A stretch of 64,000 nt of DNA, taken from NCBI RefSeq assembly GCF_036013645.1, contig NZ_CP107869.1, forward strand, positions 3,410,001-3,474,000. The letters are read 5' to 3'. Below, in pieces: positions 8,416-17,470 of this stretch (within the stretch, counting starts at the first letter, position 1; each line of letters starts with the position of its first letter). The stretch is from Streptomyces sp. NBC_00490 (GTDB lineage: Bacteria > Actinomycetota > Actinomycetes > Streptomycetales > Streptomycetaceae). The position numbers and the translations under genes are program-made. Under the pieces are notes generated by a model. That model saw nothing but the letters and a program-made list of their open reading frames with translations. It did not search any database and was not told where the DNA came from.

Positions 8416-9339
8416 CTACCCGGACGGTGGGCGGCCCGCCTGCGGTCCGGGCCCGCGGCTGTCCGGCGCCGGAGCCGTCCGGGTCGCAGGGAGGCGTCCC
8501 TGGAGGCGGGCCGCCGTCTGTCTGATCTCCGGGAGGCGGGCCGAGAGGGCCGCGCCGGGGCAGCTGGTCATGTAGCCGTCCTCGTGGCCGGCGACGGCGG
8601 GGAGGGCGGCGCTGGTGCCGGCGGCGTAGCGGCTGAGGCCGTTGCTCGATGTCAGTTTCACGGTTCGGCGCGGGTCCACGTCCGCGAGGCCCAGCTTCCA
8701 GGCCGCCAGCGAGGCGATGGCGTCCGTCATCGCCTGCGGCACCGGGACGCCCGCCGTGAAGGTGCCCAGGGCCGCGATGCCGGAGGTGCGGTGGTTGAAG
8801 CCCTGGGTGTGGGCGCCGGTGACGGGGCGGTCGACGCCTCCCGCGCGGCCCTCGTAGATCGTGCCGCAGCGGTCGACGAGGAAGTTGTAGCCGATGTCGT
8901 CCCAGTCGCGAGCGCCGATCTGGCCGGCGGCGAGGTAGCGGATGATGCGGGGCACGTCGGCGCAGTCGTAGGTGTTGGGCGAGTCGGTGTGGTGGATGAA
9001 GACGGCGACGACCTTGTCGTCGTAGCGGGCCGGGGGCGGGGTGAGGGCGGCCTTGTTCGCCTCGCCCGTACCCGAGGCCCAGACCGTCCTCGGCACGATG
9101 CGCGGCTTCACCGCGTGGTGCGGTGCGGGGCGGGCCGCGAGGGGGTGCGCTGAGCCGGCCCCGGCGCGGCGCTCGACGCCGTTCGCGCAGAGCACGAGGA
9201 CCACGATCGCCGCCAGCCCGGGGACACAGGCGAGCAGCAGCAGGACTCCGGTCGGCAGCCGGCTCCTCCGGCGCGGCGCCCGGGTCCGTATGCGGACCGG
9301 TCGCCGCCGTCGTATGCCCCGCGCTCTTCGGACACGCAT
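8416..9339 (-). CDS. PGRP-type N-acetylmuramoyl-L-alanine amidase, membrane-anchored
   Basis: This is a 307-residue protein. A very basic cytoplasmic tail (residues 1-28) leads to one transmembrane segment (about 29-52). The external domain (about 80-275) is Amidase_2/PGRP. The FIHHTDS motif (His116-His117), DDIGYNFLVDRCGTIYEGR and the final GYMTSCPG supply the zinc ligands and the conserved Tyr. It should cleave the bond between muramic acid and L-Ala outside the membrane. Starts further upstream at 9402 or 9561 are possible, but the Arg-rich anchor beginning at 9339 looks like the natural N-terminus. It is divergent from the MarP-like gene. Confidence 0.88.
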   Translation of the reverse strand: MRVRRARGIRRRRPVRIRTRAPRRRSRLPTGVLLLLACVPGLAAIVVLVLCANGVERRAGAGSAHPLAARPAPHHAVKPRIVPRTVWASGTGEANKAALTPPPARYDDKVVAVFIHHTDSPNTYDCADVPRIIRYLAAGQIGARDWDDIGYNFLVDRCGTIYEGRAGGVDRPVTGAHTQGFNHRTSGIAALGTFTAGVPVPQAMTDAIASLAAWKLGLADVDPRRTVKLTSSNGLSRYAAGTSAALPAVAGHEDGYMTSCPGAALSARLPEIRQTAARLQGRLPATRTAPAPDSRGPGPQAGRPPSG

Positions 9340-9544
9340 GGTCCCACTCTCGGCCGGATCCTCCGCGTCCGCGATGTGTGGTGTGCCACCCGGTGGAACC
9401 ATCGTCCAGGTCCGGGGCGTTTCTCCGGATGCACGCACAGCGTGTGCACGTACGCGTGGCCGGTTCCGGGCGGCACGCGCGCGTGTCTGCTGATCACTGG
9501 GCCCGTCCCCTCCGTAATAAGGGGTCCAAGAGAAAGGCGGCTCC

Positions 9545-10729
9545 GTGGACCTGCTCGACATCCTGCTGGTGCTGGTGATCCTGGCCTACGCGGCATCCGG
9601 CTACCGGCGCGGCCTGGTGGCCGGCTGTGTCTCGCTCGCCGGGTTCGTGGGCGGCGCGATCATCGGCGTGTGGGTGCTGCCCTGGATGATGGACCTGGTG
9701 ACTCCGGGCAGTACGTCGGCGACGGTGACGGCGGTGCTCACGGTGCTGGTCCCGGCCGTCGCCGGGCACGAACTCGCGGGGCGTCTGGCGCTGCGGCTGC
9801 GCCGGGAGCTGGACCAGGGGCCGCTGCGGGTGGCCGACGGGGTCGGCGGTGCCGCGGCCAACTCGGTCGCCGTGCTGATCGTGGCGTGGGTGGCGGCGAG
9901 TGTGCTGGGCGCGTCCTCGTCCGCGGTGCTCACCACGGCGATCCAGGACTCACGGCTGCTGGGTGCCGTGCAGAACGCCATGCCGGACACCACTCCGGCC
10001 TGGTTCTCCCGGGCCACGTCCGCGCTCACCGAGGCGGGTTTCCCCCAGGTCTTCAACCCCTTCGAGAACGAGTCGACGGCCCGGGTCGCCAAGCCCACCG
10101 GCGACAGCGTCACCGCGAGCGCCACGAACGCGGCCAAGCGCAGCACCGTGAAGATCGAGGGCGTCTCCGGCACCCAGGGCCGCGAGGGCAGCGGCTTCGT
10201 GTACTCCACCGAGCACGTCATGACCAACGCCCATGTGGTGGCCGGCATCGACGAGCCGACCGTCCGGGTGGGCGGGGTCGGACGGTCGTACGAGGCACGC
10301 GTGGTGCTCTTCGATCCGGACAAGGACGTGGCGGTGCTGTACGTGCCCGGCCTTCGGGCCCCGGTGCTGCGCTTCGACGACAACGCCGCGCGCGGCGACT
10401 CCGCGGTCGTCGCGGGTTATCCGCAGGACGGCGACCTCAACCTCCAGGCGGCCACCGTCGCCAACCGGGTCCAGGCGAACGGCCAGAACATCTACAACGA
10501 CGGGACCGTCACCCGCGAGATCTACTCGATCCGGTCGACGGTCCGCCCGGGCAACTCCGGCGGGCCGCTGCTGACGACGGACGGCAAGGTGTACGGGGTC
10601 GTCTTCGCCCGCTCGACGTCGGACGACGAGACGGGGTATGTGCTGACCGCCGACGAGGTGGCCGGCGACGCCGAGCGGGCGGCGAGGGCGACGGCGCCGG
10701 TGGACACGGGTGAGCTGGTGACGTCGTAG
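9545..10729 (+). CDS. MarP-like membrane serine protease (CvpA domain plus trypsin-like domain)
   Basis: This is a 394-residue protein. The N-terminal CvpA-like part has about four membrane segments (residues 1-125). A linker is followed by a periplasmic trypsin-like protease domain from about residue 195. The catalytic triad is visible as His230 in MTNAHVV, Asp261 in DKDVAVL and Ser338 in RPGNSGGPL. The mycobacterial family member MarP protects against acid and acts on peptidoglycan hydrolases, which fits the divergent amidase gene next door. GTG 9545 follows AAAGGCGG. Confidence 0.92.
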   Translation: MDLLDILLVLVILAYAASGYRRGLVAGCVSLAGFVGGAIIGVWVLPWMMDLVTPGSTSATVTAVLTVLVPAVAGHELAGRLALRLRRELDQGPLRVADGVGGAAANSVAVLIVAWVAASVLGASSSAVLTTAIQDSRLLGAVQNAMPDTTPAWFSRATSALTEAGFPQVFNPFENESTARVAKPTGDSVTASATNAAKRSTVKIEGVSGTQGREGSGFVYSTEHVMTNAHVVAGIDEPTVRVGGVGRSYEARVVLFDPDKDVAVLYVPGLRAPVLRFDDNAARGDSAVVAGYPQDGDLNLQAATVANRVQANGQNIYNDGTVTREIYSIRSTVRPGNSGGPLLTTDGKVYGVVFARSTSDDETGYVLTADEVAGDAERAARATAPVDTGELVTS

Positions 10730-10741
10730 CCGGTCGCGACG

Positions 10742-11010
10742 TCAGAAGTGGGTCCCGCCGTCGACGCGGACCTCGGTACCGGTGATGAACCGGCCGTCCT
10801 CGCTCGCCGCCAGCCTGGTGCAGAGGTCCCGGCCGGTGTCCTCGTCGGCGATGTCGACGCGGACCGTGGTCAGCCACCGCGCGCCGGCGCCCGCCTTTTC
10901 GACGGTGTCCTTCAGGCCGGCCTCACTGATGCCGGCGGCGACGACGGGGCCTTCACCGTACGCCCGGGTGGCACGTTTTGCCGTCAAGGCGAAAGGTGCC
11001 ACTGTCGGCG
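10742..11010 (-). pseudogene. Remnant of a short-chain dehydrogenase gene
   Basis: Read on the minus strand, this stretch shows two pieces of an SDR enzyme joined together. One resembles the second beta-strand region (GPVVAAGISEAGLKDTVE, then TVRVDIADEDT). It runs directly into the extreme SDR C-terminus (GRFITGTEVRVDGGTHF). The glycine-rich NAD(P) motif and the central YxxxK catalytic part (about 150 residues) are absent. A GTG at 11002 with GGAG upstream could still start an 86-residue product, but it could not be a working SDR. It faces a TetR gene, the usual partner arrangement of a TetR-regulated SDR. Confidence 0.72.
10969..11001. promoter_or_regulatory. Imperfect 33-bp palindrome, candidate TetR operator
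   Basis: TGGCACGTTTTGCC and GGCGAAAGGTGCCA are complementary at 12 of 14 positions around a GTCAA spacer. The site ends 30 bp before the TetR start at 11031 and runs into the 5' end of the SDR remnant. This is where an autoregulated divergent operator would lie. Confidence 0.6.
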
Positions 11011-11030
11011 CTCCGGCGTAGGCTTCCCCG

Positions 11031-11663
11031 GTGAGCACCAAGCCCCTCTCACTGACCGAGCGCCGCAAGGCGGCGACCCAGCTCGACATCGCACGCGCCG
11101 CCGCCGCGTTGTTCACCGAGCACGGACCCGATGGCACGACCGCCGAGGACATCGCCGAGCGGGCCGGGGTCGCCCTGCGCACCTTCTACCGGTACTTCCG
11201 CAACAAGCAGGACGCCGTCGGCCCGCTGCTGGCCCGGGGCGCCGACCGCTGGCGCGAACTCCTCGCCGCCTCGGAGCCGGGCACCGCCGGACTGCCGCGG
11301 GCCCTGGAGCGGGCGATCGAGCAGTCGCTGTCCGTGCCGGACGCGCACGCGGCGGAGGGTCTGCGCCAGACGCGGGCGCTGCTGCGGGCAGCCGTGGCCG
11401 ACCAGGCGCTGCGGGCCGTGTGGTACCGGGTGAACCAGGAGTCCGAGGAGAAGCTGATCCCGGTGGTGGCGAGGCTGGCCGGGCCGGGCGCCGACCCGCT
11501 CGACGTACGCCTGACGGCCGCGGCCGCGACGGACGCCATCCGGGTGGCGCTGGAGACCTGGGCGGAGACGGACGCGGACACCAGCGGCCCGGGCTCACCC
11601 GCGGAGCTGGCGGTGCGATGCCTGCGGGAACTGGTGGGCGGCATGCGACTGCTGACGGGCTGA
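11031..11663 (+). CDS. TetR family regulator
   Basis: This is a 210-residue repressor. The N-terminal TetR helix-turn-helix is clear (TTAEDIAERAGVALRTFYRYFRNK, about residues 36-60). The C-terminal ligand domain (about 75-205) is helical and ends near LRELVGGMRLLTG. GTG 11031 is the first sensible start, with no strong ribosome site. It is divergent from an SDR remnant with a palindrome between them, so it probably once controlled the SDR and itself. Its current target may be only itself. Confidence 0.88.
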   Translation: MSTKPLSLTERRKAATQLDIARAAAALFTEHGPDGTTAEDIAERAGVALRTFYRYFRNKQDAVGPLLARGADRWRELLAASEPGTAGLPRALERAIEQSLSVPDAHAAEGLRQTRALLRAAVADQALRAVWYRVNQESEEKLIPVVARLAGPGADPLDVRLTAAAATDAIRVALETWAETDADTSGPGSPAELAVRCLRELVGGMRLLTG

Positions 11664-11780
11664 CGGCGGCGGTCGCGAACGCGTCGACGTGGCCTGCCCG
11701 CCGATCGCCGTCTTGATCGTCAGGATGGGCGGTGTACCCAAAGGTGCACTCACCGACCGACTCGTCCGCAGGAGGCTTCC

Positions 11781-11894
11781 GTGCCCGTCTTCTTCCTGAT
11801 CTCCCTGCTCGTCGCGGGGGCCGCCCTGTTCCTGGTCGTCCGCAGGCGTCGTGCGGCCGCCGAGGCGGACCAGGTCAGAGACTGCGCCCCATGA
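11781..11894 (+). CDS. 37-residue single-pass membrane peptide
   Basis: GTG 11781 is preceded by AGGAGG with ideal spacing (AGGAGGCTTCC-GTG). The frame encodes MPVFFLISLLVAGAALFL, then VVRRRRAAAEADQ and a stop at 11894. That is one N-terminal membrane helix followed by a basic cytoplasmic boundary, the usual layout of bacterial small membrane proteins. It overlaps the 3' end of the convergent acetyltransferase gene by 20 bp. The function is unknown. The strong ribosome site is the main support. Confidence 0.62.
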   Translation: MPVFFLISLLVAGAALFLVVRRRRAAAEADQVRDCAP

Positions 11895-12354
11895 ACACGT
11901 CGTCCACGTACTTCCCGTCCAGCAGGAACTCCTCGGGCAGGACGCCCTCCACCACGAACCCCTCGGACTCGTAGAGCCCCCGGGCCGGGGCGTTGTGCCC
12001 GAGGACGCGCAGCGTGATGCGGCGCGCGCCCAGCCGCCTGGCCTCCTCCTGCGCCGCCCGCAGCAGCGCCCGCCCCACACCGGCGCCCCGCGCCTTCTCG
12101 GCGACGACCAGGCCCTGGATCTGGCGGACGTGCGCGTTGCAGGCCAACGGGGTCGGGAAGCCGAGCCGGATGTAGCCGACGAGCACGCCGTCGAGTTCGG
12201 CCACCAGATGGTCGCGCGGGCCGAACCGCTCGCCGTAGAAGGGCTCGTAGGGCGGCTGGGGGCGCGGGGAGACGGCGTGCAGGGTGGACCAGGTGGCGCG
12301 GTCGAGGCGTCCCAGCGTGTCCTCGTCGTCGAGGGTGGCGTGGCGTATGTGCAT
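11875..12354 (-). CDS. GNAT family N-acetyltransferase
   Basis: This is a 159-residue single-domain GNAT enzyme. The acetyl-CoA motif A is seen in IQGLVVAEKARGAGVGRALL (about residues 78-97), and motif B is seen in NAPARGLYESEGFVVEG. The substrate is unknown. ATG 12354 follows GGTGG closely. An in-frame ATG four codons upstream (12366) is the alternative. It is divergent from the epimerase gene. Confidence 0.9.
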   Translation of the reverse strand: MHIRHATLDDEDTLGRLDRATWSTLHAVSPRPQPPYEPFYGERFGPRDHLVAELDGVLVGYIRLGFPTPLACNAHVRQIQGLVVAEKARGAGVGRALLRAAQEEARRLGARRITLRVLGHNAPARGLYESEGFVVEGVLPEEFLLDGKYVDDVFMGRSL

Positions 12355-12416
12355 ATCGGCCACCATACGGCGCAGGCGACCGGGCCTTTGGGCGGACCCG
12401 GAGCAGAATTGACGCC

Positions 12417-13313
12417 ATGCAGCCTTCCCGAATCGCGGTGGCCGGCGCGTCCGGTCTCATCGGCGGTGCCCTGGTCCGGTCCCTGCTCGCCGACGGACAC
12501 GAGGTGGTGCGCCTGGTGCGCCGGGCGCCGAGAGGCGCGGACGAGGTCCGTTGGGACCCCGAGGGGAAGCGGGTGGACACGGGCGGGCTCGCCGGGTGCG
12601 ACGCCGTCGTGAACCTGGCGGGCGTCGGGGTCGGCGACCGGCGCTGGACGGAGGAGTACAAGACGCGGATCCGGTCCAGCCGGGTGCACGGCACCTCCGC
12701 GCTCGCCGAGGCCGTCGCCTCGCTGGACAAGCCGCCGCGGGTCTTCGTCAACGGCAGCGCGATGGGCTTCTACGGCGAGACGGGCGACCGGGTCGTCGAC
12801 GAGAGCGCGCCCGCCGGGGAGGGGTTCCTGCCCGAGCTGTGTGTGGAGTGGGAGGGCGCGGCGGCGCCGGCCCAGGAGGCGGGCGTCCGGACCGTGTTCA
12901 CCCGGACCGGGCTGGTGGTGGCGCGCGAGGGGGGTGCCTGGGGGCGGCTGTTCCCGCTGTTCAAGGCAGGGCTCGGGGGGCGGTTGGGCGACGGGCGGCA
13001 GTACTGGTCGTTCATCGCGCTGCACGACGAGGTGGCCGCGATCCGGCATCTCATCGACACCGACGGGCTGTCCGGGCCGTTCAACCTGACCGCCCCGAAC
13101 CCGGTCACCAACCAGGAGATCACCGCCGCCATGGGCCGCGTGCTGCACCGGCCGACGCTCTTCACGGTGCCCTCGCCGGTACTGCGGGCCGTGCTCGGCG
13201 AGATGTCCGGGGACATCCTGGGCAGCCAACGGGTGGTGCCCAAGCGGCTGCTGGAGTCGGGGTTCACCTTCGCGTTCCCGGAGATCGAGGGGGCCGTCCG
13301 AGCCGCCGCGTGA
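12417..13313 (+). CDS. TIGR01777 family NAD(P)-dependent epimerase (YfcH/SDR39U1-like)
   Basis: This is a 298-residue atypical SDR. The dinucleotide motif GASGLIG is at residues 10-16. VFVNGSAMGFYGETGDR carries the Tyr of the active site near residue 121. NLTAPNPVTNQE and the C-terminal DUF1731 domain (LFTVPSPVLRAVLGEMSG) complete the family pattern. The physiological reaction of this family is unknown. It starts 62 bp from the divergent acetyltransferase. Confidence 0.9.
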   Translation: MQPSRIAVAGASGLIGGALVRSLLADGHEVVRLVRRAPRGADEVRWDPEGKRVDTGGLAGCDAVVNLAGVGVGDRRWTEEYKTRIRSSRVHGTSALAEAVASLDKPPRVFVNGSAMGFYGETGDRVVDESAPAGEGFLPELCVEWEGAAAPAQEAGVRTVFTRTGLVVAREGGAWGRLFPLFKAGLGGRLGDGRQYWSFIALHDEVAAIRHLIDTDGLSGPFNLTAPNPVTNQEITAAMGRVLHRPTLFTVPSPVLRAVLGEMSGDILGSQRVVPKRLLESGFTFAFPEIEGAVRAAA

Positions 13314-13462
13314 ATGTATGCGACCGGCGTGCGACCGTGCCCTGTTGATGCGCGACTGTTCCTGACCGATTACCGCCTTAACCTCAAGCCGAACTCGGGT
13401 ATCCCCGGAGCCAGTTGGGGGCATGACGTCTCCACCGGCCGCGCAACCTCGAGGAGGGGCAC

Positions 13463-14818
13463 GTGCTTGAGCCCGCGTACCAGGCGGACGTCGTGATCGT
13501 GGGAGCCGGGGTCGCCGGGCTCTCCGCCGCGCATCGGCTGACCAGAGCAGGAGTGACGACCGCGGTGCTGGAGGCCGCCCACGGGGTGGGCGGCCGTATG
13601 TCGACGGAGAAGGTCGACGGGTTCCGGCTCGACCGCATCGGACAGCTGCTGTCCACGGCGTATCCGGAACTTCGCAGGACACCGGGGCTCGACGGACTCG
13701 TCCTGCGCCCGTTCGCGCCGGGTGTCCTGCTGCACAGCGACGGGCGCCACCATCGCGCGAGCGCGCCCCCCGGCGCAGGGGGCGCAAGGGGCGCACTCCA
13801 CGCGGTGCGCGCCCTGGCGAGCGCTCCCAGGCCGACGGTGCCGCGGAGCGCGCCACGGGGCGTCGCCCCGCTGGGCAGCGGCGTCGACCAGGCCCGTCTC
13901 GGGACCGCGCTCACCCGGATCGCGAACACCCCGGTCGAACGCCTGCTGTGCCGCACCGAGTCGCCCGCCGCCCAGGCCCTCGCCGCCCGTGGCCTGCCCG
14001 CCCGGACCATCGACGGCTTCCTGCGCCCGCTGCTCGCCGCGCTGTTGTGCGACCCCGGGCTGACCACGTCCAGCCGGTGCGCCGACCTCGCGCTGCGCGC
14101 CTTCGCGGCCGGGCGGCTGTGTGTGCCGGAGGGCGGCGCGGAGGTGCTGCCTGAGCTGCTGGCGCGCTCGCTGCCGGCCGGGACGGTGCACACCGGGGTA
14201 CGCGTCACCTCGGTGTCGACGAGCTCGGTGACCACGGCGGAGCACGGCGAGTTCCGCTGCCGGGCGGTCCTGCTGGCGACGGACGCCCGCACGGCGGCGG
14301 ACCTCCTCCCGGGCCTGCGGGTACCGGACTTCCACCCGGTGACGGTGGTCCACCACACGACGGACGAGCCCCCCGAGACGGGCGCCGCGCTGCTGCTGGA
14401 CGCGGACCGGGGCGGTCCGGTGGCCCACACGGCGGTGGTCAGCCACGTGGACCCGTCCCGCGCCCCGGCGGGCCGTTCCCTGATCTCGTCGACGGTCCTG
14501 GGCCCGCCCCCACCCGACGTCGAGACGGCCGTACGCACGCACCTGTCCCGTCTGTACGGCACGTCCACCACCCGCTGGGAGACCCTCGCCGTCCACCACA
14601 CACCCGAAGCGGTACCGGCGATGCGGGCCCCGCACGACCTGCGCCGCCCGGTACGCCTGCTGGCGGGCCTGTACGTGTGCGGCGACCACAGGGACACCAG
14701 CACGGTCCAGGGCGCGCTGCACTCGGGCCACAGGGCGTCGACGGCGATCCTGACGGACCTGGGCTCGGCGATCCCGATGCACAGGGCGGAACCGATCCCG
14801 ACAACGCAGGCTGCCTGA
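13463..14818 (+). CDS. FAD-dependent amine oxidase / phytoene desaturase-like protein
   Basis: This is a 451-residue flavoprotein. The N-terminal FAD motif is DVVIVGAGVAGLSAAHRL (residues 7-24), followed by the GG motif GVGGRMSTEKVDGF. The C-terminal FAD-closing motif is LYVCGDHRDTSTVQGALHSG. The domain order is that of flavin monoamine oxidases and desaturases. GTG 13463 has GAGGAGGGG just upstream. No carotenoid genes lie nearby, so the substrate cannot be assigned. A hairpin at 14821 follows the stop at once. Confidence 0.88.
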   Translation: MLEPAYQADVVIVGAGVAGLSAAHRLTRAGVTTAVLEAAHGVGGRMSTEKVDGFRLDRIGQLLSTAYPELRRTPGLDGLVLRPFAPGVLLHSDGRHHRASAPPGAGGARGALHAVRALASAPRPTVPRSAPRGVAPLGSGVDQARLGTALTRIANTPVERLLCRTESPAAQALAARGLPARTIDGFLRPLLAALLCDPGLTTSSRCADLALRAFAAGRLCVPEGGAEVLPELLARSLPAGTVHTGVRVTSVSTSSVTTAEHGEFRCRAVLLATDARTAADLLPGLRVPDFHPVTVVHHTTDEPPETGAALLLDADRGGPVAHTAVVSHVDPSRAPAGRSLISSTVLGPPPPDVETAVRTHLSRLYGTSTTRWETLAVHHTPEAVPAMRAPHDLRRPVRLLAGLYVCGDHRDTSTVQGALHSGHRASTAILTDLGSAIPMHRAEPIPTTQAA

Positions 14819-14820
14819 AA

Positions 14821-14839
14821 CGCGCCCCGAAGGGGCGCG
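14821..14839. terminator. Hairpin terminator between convergent genes
   Basis: CGCGCCCC and GGGGCGCG pair around GAA, two bases after the flavoprotein stop. The sequence belongs to a Streptomyces dispersed repeat (next entry) and probably ends transcripts from the flavoprotein gene and perhaps from the opposing regulator. Confidence 0.65.
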
Positions 14840-14866
14840 GGGAACTGCGCGACCGGCCACAACGGA
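14828..14866. repeat. Dispersed intergenic repeat typical of Streptomyces
   Basis: The string beginning AAGGGGCGCGGGGAACTGCG and continuing CGACCGGCCACAACGG is, to my knowledge, a sequence found many times between genes in Streptomyces chromosomes. A second copy, with partly different wording, is at 59614-59676 in this window (AAGGGGCGCGGGG, then GCGACCAGCCACGACGG). Confidence 0.6.
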
Positions 14867-14906
14867 GTCGCGCAGACCCCACGCCCCCGGAGTCACGGCG
14901 AAGACA

Positions 14907-16340
14907 TCACCCCAGCGCCGCCACCCTGTCCCGATACCCCCTCACCGGCGCCGCGTCCTTGTACGGCTCCAGCCGCTTCTCGAAGTCCCGCACATACTCG
15001 ATCGCCCGCACCGACCGCATCTCCACAGCGGCCCCCGCCGCCTCCGCCCCCAGCGCGCACGCCTGGTCCAGCTCACCCAGCCCCAGCCGGGCGGAGGCCA
15101 GCACCACACGGCAGAACAGCCGGCTGCGGGCGTACGCGGGCGCCCGCAACTGCAGGGACCGCTCGGCGTGCTGGGCCGCCGCACGGAACTGCTGAAGATC
15201 CCGGTGCGCGTGACCGAACTCGTCCGCCAGCTGCGCCTCGTCGAAGAACCGCGCCCAGTAGGGGACTTCGTCGCCGGGCCGAGCCGCTTCCAGCGCCCGC
15301 TCGGCCCGCACCAGCGCCCCCGTGCACGCCCGTACCTCGCCCAGCACCCCGTGCGCCCGTGCCTCGACCGCGTGCAGCAGGGCCTGGACCACCGGCGGGG
15401 CATTGGTGCCGACGCCCTGCTGGGCCACCCGCGCCAGCTGCACCGCTTCCCGCCCGTGCCCGAGGTACACGGCCTGCCGGCTCATCGTGATCAGCACGTA
15501 CGAGCCGTACGCCCGGTCCCCCGCCGCCTGCGCGAGCCGCAGCGACTGCACGAAGTACCGCTGCGCGAGCCCGTGCGCCGCGATGTCGTACGACGTCCAG
15601 CCCGCGAGCCTCGTGAGGTCGGCCGCCGCCGAGAACAGCCGGCGGCCGGTCTGCTCGCCGTACATGCCGCGCAGCATCGGCTCGCACTCGTGCTCCAGGT
15701 ACCGCACGAGCGCCTGGCGGGCGTGACCGCCGCCGTACATGTCGTCCAGGGAGCGGAACAGGTCGCCGACCGAGCGGAGCGCCGCGATGTCGCCGCCGGT
15801 GACCTTCTGGCCGGGGCCGCGCTCCGCGCCGCGCTGCCGGGGCACCACCGGGCGGCCCTGGATGGGGACGCGGACCGGGGGCTCGCCCCGGGCCACCTTG
15901 TCGTCGGCCCGCCCGATCAGCCAGTCCCGGCTGGGCACGACGAGCCCCGCCGGGGTGAACGCGATCTTGCGCAGCTCGGCGTGGCTGCCGGAGTCCTTGC
16001 GCCACAGCCCGCTGACGATGTCGATGGCCTCCTCGGGGGTCGCGGCGAACTCGAGACCGGCGTACACCGGCGCACAGGCGTCGAGCCCGAGATCCTGCGC
16101 GGAGAGCCGGCGCCCCAGCCGTCGGGTGAAGACCTCGGCGATCAGGGCGGGTGTCGTGCCCCGCGGCTGCTGCCCGCGGAGCCACCGGGTCACGGATGTC
16201 TTGTCGTATCTCAGATCAAGCCCGTGTTCGAGACCGAGCTGGTCCACCCGACGGGCGAGTCCCGCGTTGGAGAACCCCGCTTCTGCGATGAGCGCGGCGA
16301 GCTGGCGGTTGGGAGTGCGCTGCGCGGGTCGTTCCGTCAT
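14907..16340 (-). CDS. NsdA-like regulator (N-terminal HTH, C-terminal TPR-like repeats)
   Basis: This is a 477-residue protein. The N-terminal helix-turn-helix (about residues 15-55) has QLAALIAEAGFSNAGLARRV and YDKTSVTRWLRGQQPRG. The rest is helical, with TPR-like repeats from about 200 onward (RYFVQSLRLAQAAGDRAYGS, DLQQFRAAAQHAERSLQ). NsdA and its paralogues in Streptomyces have this layout and repress antibiotic production and sporulation. This is one of several paralogues, so the exact role is open. The Met at 16340 is the natural start. A longer reading frame upstream lacks the conserved N-terminus. Confidence 0.82.
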   Translation of the reverse strand: MTERPAQRTPNRQLAALIAEAGFSNAGLARRVDQLGLEHGLDLRYDKTSVTRWLRGQQPRGTTPALIAEVFTRRLGRRLSAQDLGLDACAPVYAGLEFAATPEEAIDIVSGLWRKDSGSHAELRKIAFTPAGLVVPSRDWLIGRADDKVARGEPPVRVPIQGRPVVPRQRGAERGPGQKVTGGDIAALRSVGDLFRSLDDMYGGGHARQALVRYLEHECEPMLRGMYGEQTGRRLFSAAADLTRLAGWTSYDIAAHGLAQRYFVQSLRLAQAAGDRAYGSYVLITMSRQAVYLGHGREAVQLARVAQQGVGTNAPPVVQALLHAVEARAHGVLGEVRACTGALVRAERALEAARPGDEVPYWARFFDEAQLADEFGHAHRDLQQFRAAAQHAERSLQLRAPAYARSRLFCRVVLASARLGLGELDQACALGAEAAGAAVEMRSVRAIEYVRDFEKRLEPYKDAAPVRGYRDRVAALG

Positions 16341-16556
16341 CTGGGGTGGTGTCTCCTGCCCGGATTGCCTGTGAGCAGCCCTTATGGCCTCTATAGGACG
16401 GCGCGAATGTAGCGGAGAGTGAGCAGACGATCGCACACTTCGACGTTCGTTCATCCGATCGTGTGAGGATTGACCGCACGGCTGACGCGAGTCGGTGAGT
16501 CGTACAGTGGCGTAGGCACACTTCGTGCCTTACGACTCTCCGGGGAGGCGCTTGCC

Positions 16557-17354
16557 GTGAGTGAGCTGCGGTTCGTCCGTATGGGGTTCGGCGCGGACGC
16601 CGTCGAGTACCAGGAGGCGTGGGACGAGCAACGCCGGGTGCACGCGGCACGGTTCGCGGACGAGACCCCCGACACCGTCCTGCTGCTCGAACACCCGCCG
16701 GTGTATACGGCCGGACGGCGCACGACGGACAGCGAGCGCCCCCTGGACGGCACCCCGGTCGTCGACGTGGACCGCGGCGGCAAGATCACCTGGCACGGCC
16801 CGGGCCAGCTGGTGGGCTACCCCATCCAGAAGCTGCCGCGTCCGGTGGACGTCGTGGCGCATGTACGACGCCTCGAGGAAGCCCTCATCCGCACCTGCGC
16901 GGAGTTCGGCGTGGAGACCAGCCGGGTCGAAGGCCGCAGCGGCGTATGGGTGCTCGGCGATCCGGTCGAGCGGCGGCCGTCCATCGGGGGCCTGTCGCTG
17001 GACCTCGACCCCCGTCTGCACGACGAGGAGTTCGACCCGCGCATGAACGGCCCGGAGTACGCCCCGTCCAACGCGGGGCAGCGCCGCGAGGACCGCAAGA
17101 TCGCGGCGATCGGGATCCGGGTCGCCAAGGGCGTCACGATGCACGGCTTCGCGCTGAACGTGAACCCGGACAACCGTTGGTTCGACCGCATCATCCCGTG
17201 CGGGATCCGGGACGCGGGGGTCGCGTCCCTGGCGGACGAACTCGGACGGGACGTGACGATCGCCGAGGTGCTGCCGGTTGTCGAGCGGCACCTGAGGGAC
17301 GTACTCGAGCATGCGGACCTGAAGCCGCGCGAGATCGAGAAGGCGCCGGCGTAG
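16557..17354 (+). CDS. lipB: Octanoyltransferase
   Basis: This 265-residue LipB transfers octanoate from acyl carrier protein to the lipoyl domains of E2 and GcvH. It carries the conserved [14 protein letters not shown] block, [16 protein letters not shown], the catalytic lysine in [11 protein letters not shown] (Lys191) and the catalytic cysteine in RIIPCGI (Cys215). GTG 16557 follows GGGGAGGCG. lipA starts 116 bp downstream on the same strand, the usual lipBA arrangement. Confidence 0.95.
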   Translation: MSELRFVRMGFGADAVEYQEAWDEQRRVHAARFADETPDTVLLLEHPPVYTAGRRTTDSERPLDGTPVVDVDRGGKITWHGPGQLVGYPIQKLPRPVDVVAHVRRLEEALIRTCAEFGVETSRVEGRSGVWVLGDPVERRPSIGGLSLDLDPRLHDEEFDPRMNGPEYAPSNAGQRREDRKIAAIGIRVAKGVTMHGFALNVNPDNRWFDRIIPCGIRDAGVASLADELGRDVTIAEVLPVVERHLRDVLEHADLKPREIEKAPA

Positions 17355-17470
17355 TCCCCGCGTAGGGGAATGGCGCCCGGAGTCCAGAGGTTGGCCTCAC
17401 CGGTAGGGCCCTACAAAACACGGGGCGTACCCTGGTGTACGCCGAAGAATCGAAGCTACAGGGAGCCGAT

